Source: Anaeromyxobacter terrae (GTDB lineage Bacteria; Myxococcota; Myxococcia; Myxococcales; Anaeromyxobacteraceae). Taken from it: 64,000 nucleotides of DNA. The notes under the pieces were generated by a model. It did not search any database and had not been told where the DNA came from. It worked only from the letters and a program-made list of their open reading frames with translations. Below, piece after piece: positions 14,014-24,491 of this stretch (positions are counted from its first letter, which is position 1; the number at the start of each line of letters is the position of its first letter). Both the position numbers and the translations under genes were made by a program. The stretch covers positions 1 to 64,000 of the forward strand of contig NZ_JALCYY010000029.1 of the NCBI RefSeq assembly GCF_022690685.1. Reading direction: 5' to 3'.

Positions 14014-15567
14014 GTGGCGCAGACCTTCCGTCCCCCCGCAACCCAGCGCATCTACGACGTCTGCGTGGTCGGCTCGCAGCTCGGCGGCGTCGTCGCCGGC
14101 GCGCTGCTCGCCCGGCGCGGCCTCCGCGTCCTGCACGTCGCCCACGACGACCCTGGCTTCCATTACGCCGACCAGGGCTACATCCTGCCCTTCGGCCCCG
14201 CGGTCGTCCCCTCCCCGCGCCAGCTGCCGAGCGCGGAGGCGGTCCTCTCCGAGCTCGGGCTCGCGACGGACATCTCGCGCGCCCTCGTGCCGTCGGACCC
14301 GGACTTCCAGCTCCTCCTGCCGAAGCACCGCGCCGATCTCTCGCGCGATCCGGCGATCCTCCGCACGGAGCTTCGCCGCGAGTGGCCGCAGGAGGCAGAG
14401 GCGCTCGAGGCGGCCTTCTCGACGCTGGGGACGCTCTTCGACTTCGCCGGCTTCTTCCTGCGCGCCGCGCCGCCCCTCCCGCCGGACGGGTTCATCGAGC
14501 GCCGCGAGGTGAAGAAGGCGATCAAGCTCGCGTCCTCGGCGCCGGGCGCGCCGAAGGAGCCGGTGGGGGTCGCCCGGCCGTTCGCCGGCCTCGAGGACCA
14601 CGAGCTCGCCCAGAGCGTCGCGGTCGCGCACCGGTTCCTCACCTACCTCGACGGCGAGCCCTCCCCGCTCTCGCTCGTGCGGCTCCTCGGCGGCGCGTTC
14701 CGCGGGACGAGCCGGCTCCCTGGCGGTCAGGGCACCCTACGCGAGATGGTGCGGCGGCGGATCGCCGAGTCGCGCGGAGAGCTGCGCGGCGGTCCCGGCG
14801 AGCCGGCCGTCGCGACCGGGTTCGACATCGACGGCGGCAAGGTCGAGGCGGTGCGCCTCGCCGACTCGCCGGACGCCCACGTGGCGCGCGCGTTCATCGT
14901 GGCCACGGACGCGGATCGCCTCCTCGGCCTGTTGCCCGCGGACGTCCGCGAATCCCACGCGGTCGCGCCGCTCCGCGGGATCCGCCCACGGCGGCAGCTC
15001 GTCTCGGTGAACCTCGTCGTGAAGCACTCCGCGCTCCCGCCTGCGCTCGCCGACAACGTGATCGCGCTCCGGAACGCCTCGGGCGGCGACGGGCTCGACA
15101 ACGCCGTGTTCCTGCAGGTGCTCCCCGCGCGCCGCGAGGGGCGCAAGGGCCCGGGCGACAAGGGCTCGGGCGGCGAACCCGTCACCGACGAGCGAGTCGT
15201 CTGCGCGTCGGGTTTCGTCCCCGCAGACGTCCGGACCCGCCCGGCGCTCCAGGAGGCCGCCGCCCGGATCCGCGAGGCGGTGGCGGACGCCATCCCGTTC
15301 TTCGAGCGGCACCTCATCGCCGAGTCGGCGCCGCTGCTCGCCTCGCCCGAGGCCGCCGATCTGCCCCCCGTCCACCCGCTGTACGAGGCTTCCCTCGACG
15401 AGTTCCTGGGCGTCACCGGCGTGCCGGTGCGCGGTCCCTGGAAGAACCTCTTCTTCGCAGGCCGGGAGGTGCTCCCCGGGCTCGGGATCGAAGGCGAGTT
15501 CTACGCCGGCATCCAGGCGGCCGGGCACGTCGCCGCGCTGCTCGGCTCGAAGAACCCGCTCAAGTAG
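14014..15567 (+). CDS. FAD-dependent phytoene-desaturase-like oxidoreductase
   Basis: 517 residues from a GTG start. An N-terminal Rossmann dinucleotide motif, VVGSQLGGVVAGALLARRG, is at about 18-36. A second FAD contact near the C-terminus reads NLFFAGREVLPGLGIEGEF, the pattern of carotenoid desaturase/isomerase and amine-oxidase flavoproteins. The substrate cannot be read: the middle is divergent, contains a Gly/Lys loop near 375, and no carotenoid gene is nearby. Transcribed with purMN (89-base gap) but not clearly part of that unit. A redox enzyme for a hydrophobic substrate is the best inference. Confidence 0.75.
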   Translation: MAQTFRPPATQRIYDVCVVGSQLGGVVAGALLARRGLRVLHVAHDDPGFHYADQGYILPFGPAVVPSPRQLPSAEAVLSELGLATDISRALVPSDPDFQLLLPKHRADLSRDPAILRTELRREWPQEAEALEAAFSTLGTLFDFAGFFLRAAPPLPPDGFIERREVKKAIKLASSAPGAPKEPVGVARPFAGLEDHELAQSVAVAHRFLTYLDGEPSPLSLVRLLGGAFRGTSRLPGGQGTLREMVRRRIAESRGELRGGPGEPAVATGFDIDGGKVEAVRLADSPDAHVARAFIVATDADRLLGLLPADVRESHAVAPLRGIRPRRQLVSVNLVVKHSALPPALADNVIALRNASGGDGLDNAVFLQVLPARREGRKGPGDKGSGGEPVTDERVVCASGFVPADVRTRPALQEAAARIREAVADAIPFFERHLIAESAPLLASPEAADLPPVHPLYEASLDEFLGVTGVPVRGPWKNLFFAGREVLPGLGIEGEFYAGIQAAGHVAALLGSKNPLK

Positions 15568-15637
15568 CCGCGATCGCGGGGGTCATTCCGCGCTCGTGCG
15601 CGCCGGCGACGAACGCCCGCCGGCGCGAAGCACCCTC

Positions 15638-15665
15638 TTGCATTTCCGCCGCCGTTGCGTAATAT
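15638..15665 (+). promoter_or_regulatory. Likely promoter of rpmB
   Basis: TTGCAT (15638-15643), a 16-base spacer and TAATAT (15660-15665) in a locally AT-richer patch. The start of transcription would fall about 25 bases before the rpmB ATG. Confidence 0.5.
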
Positions 15666-15696
15666 CCCGCGCTCTTTCGGATTTTTGGAGCAAGCC

Positions 15697-15918
15697 ATGG
15701 CACGTCGCTGCGACATCTGTGGGAAGGGCCCGCTCGTCGGGAACAACGTCTCCCACGCGAACAACAAGACGAAGACTCGCTCGATGCCGAACCTCCGCTC
15801 GGTCCGGGCGACGGTCGACGGCTCGGTGAAGCGCGTGCGCGTCTGCACGCGCTGCCTCAAGGCCGGCAAGGTCGTGAAGGTCGCGCACGGCGCCTCGCGC
15901 GCCGCCGCGCAGGCGTAG
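15697..15918 (+). CDS. rpmB: 50S ribosomal protein L28
   Basis: 73-residue basic protein of the large subunit. [12 protein letters not shown] and [15 protein letters not shown] are the L28 signature. Zinc-binding cysteines are at 5, 8, 50 and 53, so this is the zinc-containing C+ form. The ATG at 15697 is fixed by TTTTTGGAG just upstream; the frame extends upstream past it but the extension is not conserved-looking. Confidence 0.97.
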   Translation: MARRCDICGKGPLVGNNVSHANNKTKTRSMPNLRSVRATVDGSVKRVRVCTRCLKAGKVVKVAHGASRAAAQA

Positions 15919-16055
15919 CGCGAGGCCGGCCTCGCTCGCCGAGGCGCCTCCCCCCGCCCGCGCCCTCGCGCGTGCCAGGACGATGCCCGGCGCGCGCGGT
16001 CTCTCCCGACGTCCGTCCGGTGGGCTGCCGCCCCGAAGCGGTCTGCGCGGCGCGT

Positions 16056-16077
16056 TGCGCCGCCGCGCGGCGGCGCA
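16056..16077. repeat. Perfect 22-bp palindrome before the DUF6178 gene
   Basis: Arms TGCGCCGCCGC and GCGGCGGCGCA meet with no spacer, ending 15 bases before the ATG at 16093. It could be an operator or a hairpin in the leader. No T-run follows. Confidence 0.6.
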
Positions 16078-16092
16078 CCATGGGAGTGCGTG

Positions 16093-17391
16093 ATGGCGAA
16101 GGAGAACAGGACGCTCGCGCCCGCGGAGCTCCGGGACGCGCGTGCGGCGCTGACCGTGGCGCGCGGCAGGAAGCGGCTCGACGTCATCCTCGACGCGCGC
16201 GACCCGCAGGCGCTCGTGCGGGCCCTGCCCGCCGACGAGCTGTACTTCACGATCCGCGACGTGGGACTCGCCGACGCCGCGGAGATCGTGCAGCTCGCGT
16301 CGGCCGCGCAGTTCAAGACCTTCATCGACCTCGACGCCTGGTCGCGCGGCGGTTTCGAGCCGCGCAAGGTGCTGCCCTGGCTCCGCGCCGCGCGCGCCGG
16401 GGCGCAGCTCGAGCCCAAGGCCGCCGCCCGCTGGGAGCGGAAGCTCGCCGCGCTCGACCGGGAGGTCCTCTACCTCGTCCTGCGGACGACCCTGCGCATC
16501 CACGATCTCGAGGAGGATCCGGATCCGGAGCTCACGAGCGACCGCTTCATGCGGACGCCCGAGAACAAGTACGTCGTCGAGTTCCTCGTGGACGGCACGG
16601 AGTACATGGCGGTGCGCGGCGTCCTCGACGACCTGTACGCCGAGGACCCGTTCGCCGCGACGCGGCTCCTCTCCTCGCTCCGCTGGGATCTCCCGAGCGA
16701 GCTCGAGGAGACGGCCCTCCGCTGGCGCGCCGCCCGGCTCGCCGATCTCGGCTACCCATCCCTCGACGAGGCCCTCTCCTGGTTCGCGCGTCCGCCCCGG
16801 ACGCCGGCCTCGGCGCCCGGGCTCGCCGCGCGCCCGCCCGGCTTCTTCCTCGCGACCCTCGCGAAGGCGTCGCTGCTCGACCGGGCGTTCGCCGCGCTCT
16901 CGCCCGCGGAGCGGGACGGCGTCGAGCGGCAGATCGTGTCGGCGGCGAACGCCGTGCTCGTCGCCGACGCGGTGGATCCGGGAGACCTCGAGGCGGTGCG
17001 CGCGGCCTTCGAGGCGGCGCGCGCGTACCTCGAGCTCGGGCTGGAGAAGCTCGCCGGCGGAGACGAGCCCCGCGCTGCCGAGGCGCTCGGCGAGACGCCG
17101 GTGAAGCGGATCTTCCAGGAGGGGTTCGGGCGGGTGCTCGAGCTGCGCTGGCGCGCCGAGCGGATCCTCGCCGCGGCGGGGGGCGCCGAGCGGTTCCGCT
17201 CGCCGCTCTCGGAGATGCTCGCCGCGCTCGTGCGCCGGCGGCCGCGCTACTTCCCGGGCATCGAGGCGCCGCGCGAGGAGTGGGGCACGCCGATGGCGGC
17301 CGCCTTCGAGCCGCGCCACTTCCGCTCGTCCGAGGACCTCTCCCGCACCGCCGCCGCGCTCGACGCGGCCGAGGCGGAGGCGAAGAGCTGA
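16093..17391 (+). CDS. DUF6178-type conserved protein
   Basis: 432 residues, cytosolic and mostly helical. The front half has LPADELYFTIRDVGLADAAE, LVQLASAAQFKTFIDLDAW and YVVEFLVDGTEYMAVRGVLDDLYAED, features I associate with the DUF6178 family of deltaproteobacteria, whose function is unknown to me. The back half is Ala/Arg-rich helix. GGGAG six bases before the ATG at 16093 favours that start over the adjacent GTG at 16090. A 22-bp palindrome lies just upstream. The family assignment is from memory of sequence character. Confidence 0.65.
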   Translation: MAKENRTLAPAELRDARAALTVARGRKRLDVILDARDPQALVRALPADELYFTIRDVGLADAAEIVQLASAAQFKTFIDLDAWSRGGFEPRKVLPWLRAARAGAQLEPKAAARWERKLAALDREVLYLVLRTTLRIHDLEEDPDPELTSDRFMRTPENKYVVEFLVDGTEYMAVRGVLDDLYAEDPFAATRLLSSLRWDLPSELEETALRWRAARLADLGYPSLDEALSWFARPPRTPASAPGLAARPPGFFLATLAKASLLDRAFAALSPAERDGVERQIVSAANAVLVADAVDPGDLEAVRAAFEAARAYLELGLEKLAGGDEPRAAEALGETPVKRIFQEGFGRVLELRWRAERILAAAGGAERFRSPLSEMLAALVRRRPRYFPGIEAPREEWGTPMAAAFEPRHFRSSEDLSRTAAALDAAEAEAKS

Positions 17392-17400
17392 CGGGGGCGC

Positions 17401-17464
17401 GGCGGAGCCGCCCGCGGTGACGCACGGGGCCCGGCGAGCGTGCTCGATGGGGCGGGGACCGCAG
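17401..17464. repeat. Dispersed convergent-intergenic repeat, copy A (partial)
   Basis: GGCGGAGCCGCCCGCGGTGA-type sequence followed by CGCACGGGGCCCGGCGAGC and GATGGGGCGGGGACCGCAG. It aligns with copy C at 61846-61935 but lacks about 24 central bases. It sits directly after the DUF6178 stop, between convergent genes. Confidence 0.65.
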
Positions 17465-17481
17465 GCGCCGCGTGTGATCGC

Positions 17482-18483
17482 TCAGCCGAGCGGCTCCACG
17501 AAGCTCGCCTCGCGGGCCCACGCGAGGGTCTGGTCGATCTGCTCGTCCGAGAGGATGCCGGCGTCGCGCAGGAGCTGCACCTCCGTGCGCATGTCCGTGT
17601 CGAGCAGGTAGGGGCCGTCGGTGTTGATGGTGAACTTGACCCCGCGCTCCCAGAACCGGCGCAGGATCACCCCGAGCTCCTCGAGCGAGGCGACCGCGCG
17701 CGTCGCGAGGTTGGAGCTCGGGCAGATCTCGAGCACGATGCCGCGCTCGCGCAGGAGATCCATCACCCGCTCGTCCTTCGCGGCGCAGATCCCGTGGCCG
17801 ATCCGCTGGGGCTCGAGCTCCTCCACGACCGCGCGTACGCCCTCGGCGCCCGTGCCGGCGGTCTCCCCGGTGTGCACCGTCGTCTTGAGCCCGGCCGCGC
17901 GGGCGCGCGCGAAGAGCTCCCGGTAGCGCTTCACCTCGCGGCCGTCGAGCTCGAGGGCGTTCCGCTCCGTGCCGGCGAGATCGATCCCGATGACGCCCCT
18001 GCGCCGGTACTTGATCGCCTTGTCGACGAGGATCTCGTTCAGGCGCGCGTCGAACTCGCGGGCGAGGCAGAAGATGAGGCCGGTGCGCACGCCGTACTCG
18101 AGGACGGCGCGGTCCATGCCCCTCAGCGCGGCGTGGATGATGTGGTCGAGATCGCGCTCGCCGCCGACGTTGCGCTTCATGGGGTTGAAGCGCAGCTCGA
18201 TGAGCGAGACGCGGGAGGAGCGGTACTCCTTCCCGATGACCTCGTAGACGCTGCGCTCCATCGCCTGGGGCGACGACTGGATCTTCTCCGTCCAGGTGTG
18301 CAGGACGGCGAGGTACTCGTCGAGCGACTTCACCTTCCCCGGGCGAGCGGAGACGAGCTCCTTGAACTCCCAGTAGTCGGAGACGGGCAGCTTGAAGCCC
18401 TGGTCGTGCGCGATCGACCAGAGGATGTGGGGCGCGACCGCCCCGCCGACGTGGATGTGGAGATCAGCGAGCTCCCTGGGCAT
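17482..18483 (-). CDS. Adenosine deaminase family protein
   Basis: Metal-dependent amidohydrolase that deaminates adenosine or a related purine, feeding salvage. 333 residues. The zinc-binding LHIHVGG lies at 8-14 (His9, His11). Further active-site blocks are TVHTGETAGTG, RIGHGICAA and FTINTDGPYLL, where the last Asp is the metal/catalytic residue. The second residue block uses VGG where classical enzymes have KAEL-type sequence, so the true substrate may be a modified adenosine or adenine derivative. Convergent with the DUF6178 gene; shares the strand with the zinc-ribbon gene 12 bases upstream. Confidence 0.88.
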   Translation of the reverse strand: MPRELADLHIHVGGAVAPHILWSIAHDQGFKLPVSDYWEFKELVSARPGKVKSLDEYLAVLHTWTEKIQSSPQAMERSVYEVIGKEYRSSRVSLIELRFNPMKRNVGGERDLDHIIHAALRGMDRAVLEYGVRTGLIFCLAREFDARLNEILVDKAIKYRRRGVIGIDLAGTERNALELDGREVKRYRELFARARAAGLKTTVHTGETAGTGAEGVRAVVEELEPQRIGHGICAAKDERVMDLLRERGIVLEICPSSNLATRAVASLEELGVILRRFWERGVKFTINTDGPYLLDTDMRTEVQLLRDAGILSDEQIDQTLAWAREASFVEPLG

Positions 18484-18495
18484 GGGGCGGGGACC

Positions 18496-18972
18496 CTAGG
18501 ACTGCGACTCGTCGGGCGCAGCGTTCGAGGGCGCCCCGAGCGCGAGGCCGCACTCCGGACACTCGGCCTCCTCCCCGCCCCTGACCGCGAAGACGTGCCC
18601 GCAGGCCGGGCAGGTGAGGTCCCCGCCCGCGTCGAGATCCAGGCCCGCCTGGCCGCGGGCCGCGGCGGCCGCCGCCTCCGGGTCCTCGAGCAGCTCCGCC
18701 CAGTCCTTCCGCAGGAACTCGACCGCGCGCGGCGCCTCCTCGCGCGGCACGTAGAGGTTCCAGAGCGGATGGCCGCGCTCCTCGGGGCGCGCGGGCGGGA
18801 CCTTCTCCATCTCTGGCCCGAGCCCCTCGACCTCGAGGAGCGACATCATCTCGCGCACCGACGCGTAGCCGGAGCGCGTGACCAGCGCGAGCCCCTCGGC
18901 CTCCGCCTCGCAGGTGACGCAGTGGCCAGCGTCCTCGAGCGGCGTCGTGCACTTCTCGCACAGCTCTGCCAT
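18496..18972 (-). CDS. Zinc-ribbon protein of unknown function
   Basis: 158 residues with two Cys4 clusters: an N-terminal CEKC/CVTC pair at about 5-23 and a C-terminal CPAC/CPEC pair at about 121-143. The middle is acidic helix. The ATG at 18970-18972 follows GGGAG by about 8 bases; a longer frame exists but lacks a site. It is 12 bases upstream of the adenosine deaminase-type gene and probably cotranscribed. Zinc ribbons of this kind mediate protein or nucleic acid contacts. No enzyme motif is seen. Confidence 0.75.
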   Translation of the reverse strand: MAELCEKCTTPLEDAGHCVTCEAEAEGLALVTRSGYASVREMMSLLEVEGLGPEMEKVPPARPEERGHPLWNLYVPREEAPRAVEFLRKDWAELLEDPEAAAAAARGQAGLDLDAGGDLTCPACGHVFAVRGGEEAECPECGLALGAPSNAAPDESQS

Positions 18973-19046
18973 CGGCGGTTCTCCCGGTGCGCGTCCTCGC
19001 GCCACGGGATATTACCCGGACCCGGACCCGTTCGCCCCGTGAGCGA

Positions 19047-19274
19047 TCAGCGACGCGCCCGTTTCGCGGAGGCGGTCCGCGGTGCGTGCTTCGCGACGAC
19101 GGCGCCCGTGAGCTGCGCCTCGGGGCGCGACGTCGTCGCCGTCGCAGCGCCGGGCGCGGGCGCGACCACGCGCGGCGGCTCGGGCTGGAGGGCGGGGCCC
19201 GACTCGCGGCCGGGACCGGCCAGCACGGCGAGGGCGAGGAGCGCCGGAGCGAAGAGGAAGCGATACAGGGCCAT
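19047..19274 (-). CDS. Small exported protein
   Basis: 75 residues. A basic start and hydrophobic core ([20 protein letters not shown]) form a signal peptide; the remainder is Pro/Ala/Arg/Thr-rich with no cysteine after the core. GGAGG lies 8 bases before the ATG, a near-ideal ribosome site that makes translation credible. It diverges from folD 130 bases away. Function unknown; an envelope-associated disordered peptide is the simplest reading. Confidence 0.55.
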   Translation of the reverse strand: MALYRFLFAPALLALAVLAGPGRESGPALQPEPPRVVAPAPGAATATTSRPEAQLTGAVVAKHAPRTASAKRARR

Positions 19275-19403
19275 GGTCGGCCTCCGGGGCGGCATGCGAG
19301 CGGACCGAGGGATGACCCTGACGGTGGGGCGGCTCGCGCGCCGCAACAAGCGGCCAGGATGGGGGCGCCGCGCCCGGCGGCGTTCGGTATACTGCCGAGC
19401 CCT

Positions 19404-20249
19404 ATGATCATCGACGGTAAGCTCATCGCAGCGAAGGTGCGCAGCGAGGTCGCGGAGGCGGTTCGCGCGCTCGGGGCGGTCGGGATCGCGCCCGGCCTCG
19501 CGGTGGTGCGGGTCGGCGAAGACCCCGCCTCGGCCATCTACGTCCGCGGCAAGCGAAAGGATTGCGAGGAGGTCGGGATCCGCTCCGTGGAGCACCACCT
19601 CCCCGCGACGACGTCGCAGGCCGATCTGCTCGCGCTCGTCGCGCAGCTCAACGCCGACCCCACCATCCACGGCATCCTCGTCCAGCTCCCGCTCCCGAAG
19701 CACCTCGACGAGCGGACCGTCCTCGACGCGATCGACCCCCGCAAGGACGCCGACGGCTTCCACCCGTTCAACGTCGGCGCGCTCTCGATCGGCATCCCCG
19801 GCACGCCGCGCCCATGCACCCCCGCGGGCGTGATGCGGCTCCTCGAGGAGGCCAAGGTAGACCCGAAGGGCAAGCGCGCCCTCGTCGTCGGCCGCTCTAA
19901 CATCGTCGGCAAGCCCATGGCCGCGATGCTCCTCGAGAAGCACGCCACGGTGACGATCGCTCACTCGCGCACGCAGGACCTCGCCGCCGAGGTCGCCCGC
20001 GCCGACATCCTCGTCGCGGCGATCGGCAAGGCCGAGCTCGTGCGCGGCGACTGGATCCGCGAGGGCGCGGTCGTGATCGACGTCGGCATGAACCGGCTCG
20101 AGGACGGGCGCCTCGTGGGCGACGTGGAGTATGCGCCCGCCGCGCGGCGCGCCTCGGCGATCACGCCCGTACCGGGCGGCGTCGGGCCGATGACCCGCGC
20201 CATGCTGCTCGTCAACACGATCGAGCTCGCGAGGGCGCGGGCCCGATGA
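19404..20249 (+). CDS. folD: Bifunctional methylenetetrahydrofolate dehydrogenase/cyclohydrolase
   Basis: Interconverts 5,10-methylene-THF, methenyl-THF and 10-formyl-THF, supplying PurN. 281 residues. The catalytic Tyr46 and Lys50 are in [17 protein letters not shown] lies near 90, the NADP loop [11 protein letters not shown] near 164, and [14 protein letters not shown] near 257. A TATACT-like -10 element lies about 15 bases upstream. The next gene starts in the ATGA overlap at its stop codon. Confidence 0.97.
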   Translation: MIIDGKLIAAKVRSEVAEAVRALGAVGIAPGLAVVRVGEDPASAIYVRGKRKDCEEVGIRSVEHHLPATTSQADLLALVAQLNADPTIHGILVQLPLPKHLDERTVLDAIDPRKDADGFHPFNVGALSIGIPGTPRPCTPAGVMRLLEEAKVDPKGKRALVVGRSNIVGKPMAAMLLEKHATVTIAHSRTQDLAAEVARADILVAAIGKAELVRGDWIREGAVVIDVGMNRLEDGRLVGDVEYAPAARRASAITPVPGGVGPMTRAMLLVNTIELARARAR

Positions 20250-21376
20250 CGCGGGCCGCAGTCGCCGCGGCGCTCCTGGCGCTCACGGTCGCTGCGGCCG
20301 GCTGCGGGACCACCCCGACGTTCACGGTCCGCTCCGAGCGCGCCCGCCACCCCCGCCCCGAGCCCGCCCTCGCGGGCCCGCTCCTGCGCGTCCTCCACCT
20401 CGCCGACTTCGGCGACACGACCGATCAGCAGCGCGCGGTCTCCCGCGGCGTCGCGGCGGCGCAACGGCGGGAGCCGTTCGCGCTCGCCGTCTTCCCGGGC
20501 GACAATCTCTATCAGTGCGGCCCCGATCCGACGGTGCCGGGGGCCGCCGCCTGCGCCTTCGCCGCCGACGGGAACACGGTCGCGCCCGGGTTCGAGGCCC
20601 CCGTCGACGGCACCTTCGCGCGCCACGAGGCGCCGCTGGCGGCGCTCGCCGCCGCTCCCGCGGCGGAGGTCTACCTCGCGCTCGGCAACCACGACGTCGC
20701 GACCTGGGGTGGCTGCGCGCGCGGCAACGACCTGGTGGCCGAGGCGCGCCTGAAGGCGTGCCTCGAGGTCGCGCACCGCTCGCCGCTCTGGCAGATGCCC
20801 GCGCGGCACTACACGCTCGACCGCGGCGCGGCGCGCTTCCTCGTCGTGGACACGAACCTCGTGGTCGGCGACTACGGCGGCTTCACGGTCGACGACGAGG
20901 TCGCCTTCGTGCGGAACGCGGCGCCGGGCTGCCGCGCCGACGCGTGCGAGGCGGAGCCCGGCGGCTGCGACAAGCCCTGGTGCTTCCTCCTCGGCCACCA
21001 CCCGCCCGCCTCGGCTGGCGGACACCGCACCACCCCCGATTACCACGCCCGGATCGACCGGATCGTGGCCGCGGGCGGCGGACGCATCCGCGCGTTCTTC
21101 GGCGGACACGATCACGACCTGCAGCACCTCCGCATGCCGTCCGGCCTCGACGTGTTCGTCTCCGGCAACGGGGCGCGCGGCCGCCCGCTGGAGCGGTTCG
21201 ATACGCCCACGGTCGCGGGCACCGAGGTGGTCTTCGGATCGGTGCGCTGGGGCTACGGCGTGCTCGAGGTCGCGCGGGACGGGTGGCGGTATCGGTTCGA
21301 GGAGGATGACGGCGCGCGCCTCTACTGCTGCGCCGCCGCGGGCGCGTCGCGGTGCGAGCCGTCGACCTGCCCCTGA
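20246..21376 (+). CDS. Lipoprotein metallophosphoesterase
   Basis: 376 residues. The signal peptide ends in a lipobox (TVAAAGC, Cys20), so the protein is lipid-anchored. The calcineurin-like metal-binding blocks are all present in order: [29 protein letters not shown] and GGHDHD, a layout like purple acid phosphatases. Eight or more further cysteines (for example [15 protein letters not shown] at the end) suggest disulfides in the periplasm. The ATG lies in the ATGA overlap with folD, but a functional link to folate is unlikely. Substrate unknown. Confidence 0.85.
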   Translation: MTRAAVAAALLALTVAAAGCGTTPTFTVRSERARHPRPEPALAGPLLRVLHLADFGDTTDQQRAVSRGVAAAQRREPFALAVFPGDNLYQCGPDPTVPGAAACAFAADGNTVAPGFEAPVDGTFARHEAPLAALAAAPAAEVYLALGNHDVATWGGCARGNDLVAEARLKACLEVAHRSPLWQMPARHYTLDRGAARFLVVDTNLVVGDYGGFTVDDEVAFVRNAAPGCRADACEAEPGGCDKPWCFLLGHHPPASAGGHRTTPDYHARIDRIVAAGGGRIRAFFGGHDHDLQHLRMPSGLDVFVSGNGARGRPLERFDTPTVAGTEVVFGSVRWGYGVLEVARDGWRYRFEEDDGARLYCCAAAGASRCEPSTCP

Positions 21377-21523
21377 CGGGCGGCTTTCGCGCTGAGTACG
21401 ACCGAGCCACGCGGCGCCCGTTTCGGGACCGGAAGGCCCCCGCGTTCTCGCCTTGCAGACCCGCCGCGGGAGAGGTAGTGCAAGGGCGCGTCCCCGCGAG
21501 ATCTTCCGCCGGACCGGCGCTGC

Positions 21524-21551
21524 TTGACCCGAGAGTCGACCCCGATAGAAT
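21524..21551 (+). promoter_or_regulatory. Sigma-70-type promoter of the glycine cleavage operon
   Basis: TTGACC (21524-21529), a 16-base spacer and TAGAAT (21546-21551). Transcription from here leaves a leader of only ~25 bases before gcvT, too short for a glycine riboswitch. Confidence 0.6.
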
Positions 21552-21581
21552 CCGCCCGCCCTTCCGGCCCCGAGGCGCCCC

Positions 21582-22664
<1,083 letters not shown>

Positions 22665-22681
22665 CCGAGGAGAGGGACGCC

Positions 22682-23068
22682 ATGGAAATCCCCGACACCC
22701 TGAAGTACACGCGCGAGCACGAGTGGGCCCGGACGAAGGGCACGCAGGTCGTCATCGGGATCACCGACTTCGCCCAGGATCACCTCGGCGACGTCGTGTT
22801 CGTCGAGCTGCCCGACGTCGGGGACACGGTGAAGAAGGGTGAGTCGTTCGGCGTGGTCGAGTCGACGAAGGCCGTCTCCGAGCTCTTCGCCCCGGTCTCC
22901 GGCAAGGTCGTCGAGGTCAACGACCCGCTGGGCGACACGCCCGAGACGATCAACGACGATCCGTACGAGGAGGGCTGGATGATCGTCGTCGAGCCCTCCG
23001 ATCCGAAGGAGCTCGACGCGCTCATGGACGCGAAGGCGTACCGCGCGTTCGTCGAGGAGCAGGAGTAG
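22682..23068 (+). CDS. gcvH: Glycine cleavage system H protein
   Basis: Lipoyl carrier that shuttles the aminomethyl intermediate between the P, T and L proteins. 128 residues, normal length. YTREHEWA and [20 protein letters not shown] precede the lipoylation loop [10 protein letters not shown] with Lys63 as the modified residue. [10 protein letters not shown] completes the signature. ATG at 22682 is preceded by GAGGAGAGGG. Confidence 0.98.
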   Translation: MEIPDTLKYTREHEWARTKGTQVVIGITDFAQDHLGDVVFVELPDVGDTVKKGESFGVVESTKAVSELFAPVSGKVVEVNDPLGDTPETINDDPYEEGWMIVVEPSDPKELDALMDAKAYRAFVEEQE

Positions 23069-23151
23069 CGTCCGCCGCCGGCGGGCGTCACGAGACATTC
23101 TTCGCGGCCTCCGGCCCGGATGGGCTCGGGCGCGCCGCAGGAGTCCGCGCC

Positions 23152-24489
23152 TTGCGCTATCACCCGCACACGCCCGAGGACGTCCGGGCGATGCTCGACG
23201 CCATCGGGGCGGAGAGTCTCGACGCCCTGTTCCGCTCGATCCCGCAGCGGCTCCGCCTCTCCCGGCCCCTCGACCTTCCGCCCGCCGCGGACGAGATCAC
23301 GCTCTTCTCCGAGCTCCGCGCGCTCTCAGCGCGCAACGACACGGCGCACCCGCCCTTCGTCGGCGCGGGTTGCTACGCGCACCACGTCCCGCCGGTCGTC
23401 GACCAGCTCCTGCTCCGCGGCGAGTTCTTCACCGCCTACACGCCCTACCAGCCCGAGATCTCGCAGGGCACGCTGCAGGCGCTCTTCGAGTGGCAGACGT
23501 TCGTGTGCCTGCTCACCGGCATGGACGTCTCGAACGCGTCCATGTACGACGGCGCGACCGCGACGGCCGAGGCGGCCCTCATGGCCACGCGGGTGACGGG
23601 GCGGAGCAAGATCGTGGTCTCCGCCGCGGTCCACCCCGAGTACCGCAAGGTCCTCGCCACCTACCTGCGCTCGACGGGAGACGAGATCGCGACCGTGCCG
23701 TTCGGCGCCGACGGGCGGACCGACCTCGCCGCCCTCGAGAAGGCCGTCGACGGGGAGACCGCCGCCGTCATCGTGGGGTACCCGAGCTTCCTCGGCGTCG
23801 TGGACGCGCTGCCCGAGGCGGCGGCGATCGCGAAGCGGGCGGGGGCGCTCACCATCTCGGTGACCGCCGAGGCGGTCGCGCTCGGGCTCCTGCAGGCGCC
23901 GGGCGCGCTCGGCGCGGACGTCGCGGTGGGCACGTTCCAGAGCTTCGGCAATCCGGTGAGCTTCGGCGGGCCGGCCCCGGGCTTCTTCGCGCTCCGCGAG
24001 CAGTACCTCCGGCAGATGCCGGGCCGTGTCTGCGGCGCGACGGTGGACAAGCACGGGCGCCGCGGCTTCGTCCTCACCCTCTCCACGCGCGAGCAGCACA
24101 TCCGGCGGGAGAAGGCGACCTCCAACATCTGCACGAACTCCGGCCTCTGCGCCCTCGCCGCGACGATCCACCTGTCGCTCCTCGGCAAGAAGGGGCTCGC
24201 GGAGCTCGCGCGGCTCAACTACGCCCGCGGGCGGATGCTGAAGGACGCGCTCGGCCGCGCCGGGATCGCCCCGGTGTTCTCCGCGCCCGCGTTCAACGAG
24301 ATGGCCTTCGACGTCGGGGACGCGGAGGCGGTCGTGGCGCGCCTCGCGAAGCGCGGCATCGCCGCCGGCGCGCCGCTCGGGCGCTGGTATCCGGAGCTCC
24401 CGAAGGCCAAGGGCGCGCTCCTCTGCGTCGCGACCGAGCTGCACACCCCCGAGCTCATCGAGCTCTTCGCGCAGTCGGTGAAGGGATAG
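23152..24489 (+). CDS. gcvPA: Glycine dehydrogenase (decarboxylating) subunit 1
   Basis: N-terminal half of the P protein in organisms where it is split in two. 445 residues from a TTG start, GGAG eight bases upstream. [54 protein letters not shown] and [14 protein letters not shown] are hallmarks. This half lacks the PLP lysine, which is in GcvPB; the two form the heterotetrameric decarboxylase. gcvPB starts two bases after its stop. Confidence 0.96.
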   Translation: MRYHPHTPEDVRAMLDAIGAESLDALFRSIPQRLRLSRPLDLPPAADEITLFSELRALSARNDTAHPPFVGAGCYAHHVPPVVDQLLLRGEFFTAYTPYQPEISQGTLQALFEWQTFVCLLTGMDVSNASMYDGATATAEAALMATRVTGRSKIVVSAAVHPEYRKVLATYLRSTGDEIATVPFGADGRTDLAALEKAVDGETAAVIVGYPSFLGVVDALPEAAAIAKRAGALTISVTAEAVALGLLQAPGALGADVAVGTFQSFGNPVSFGGPAPGFFALREQYLRQMPGRVCGATVDKHGRRGFVLTLSTREQHIRREKATSNICTNSGLCALAATIHLSLLGKKGLAELARLNYARGRMLKDALGRAGIAPVFSAPAFNEMAFDVGDAEAVVARLAKRGIAAGAPLGRWYPELPKAKGALLCVATELHTPELIELFAQSVKG

Positions 24490-24491
24490 CC

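Noticed and set aside
19404..20249. folD and the phosphoesterase lipoprotein as one functional pathway
   Set aside because: The four-base overlap shows cotranscription, but the lipoprotein acts outside the cytosol and no shared substrate is plausible.
21377..21581. A glycine riboswitch before gcvT
   Set aside because: The promoter at 21524-21551 leaves only ~25 bases of leader, and the conserved aptamer blocks are not present in order further upstream.
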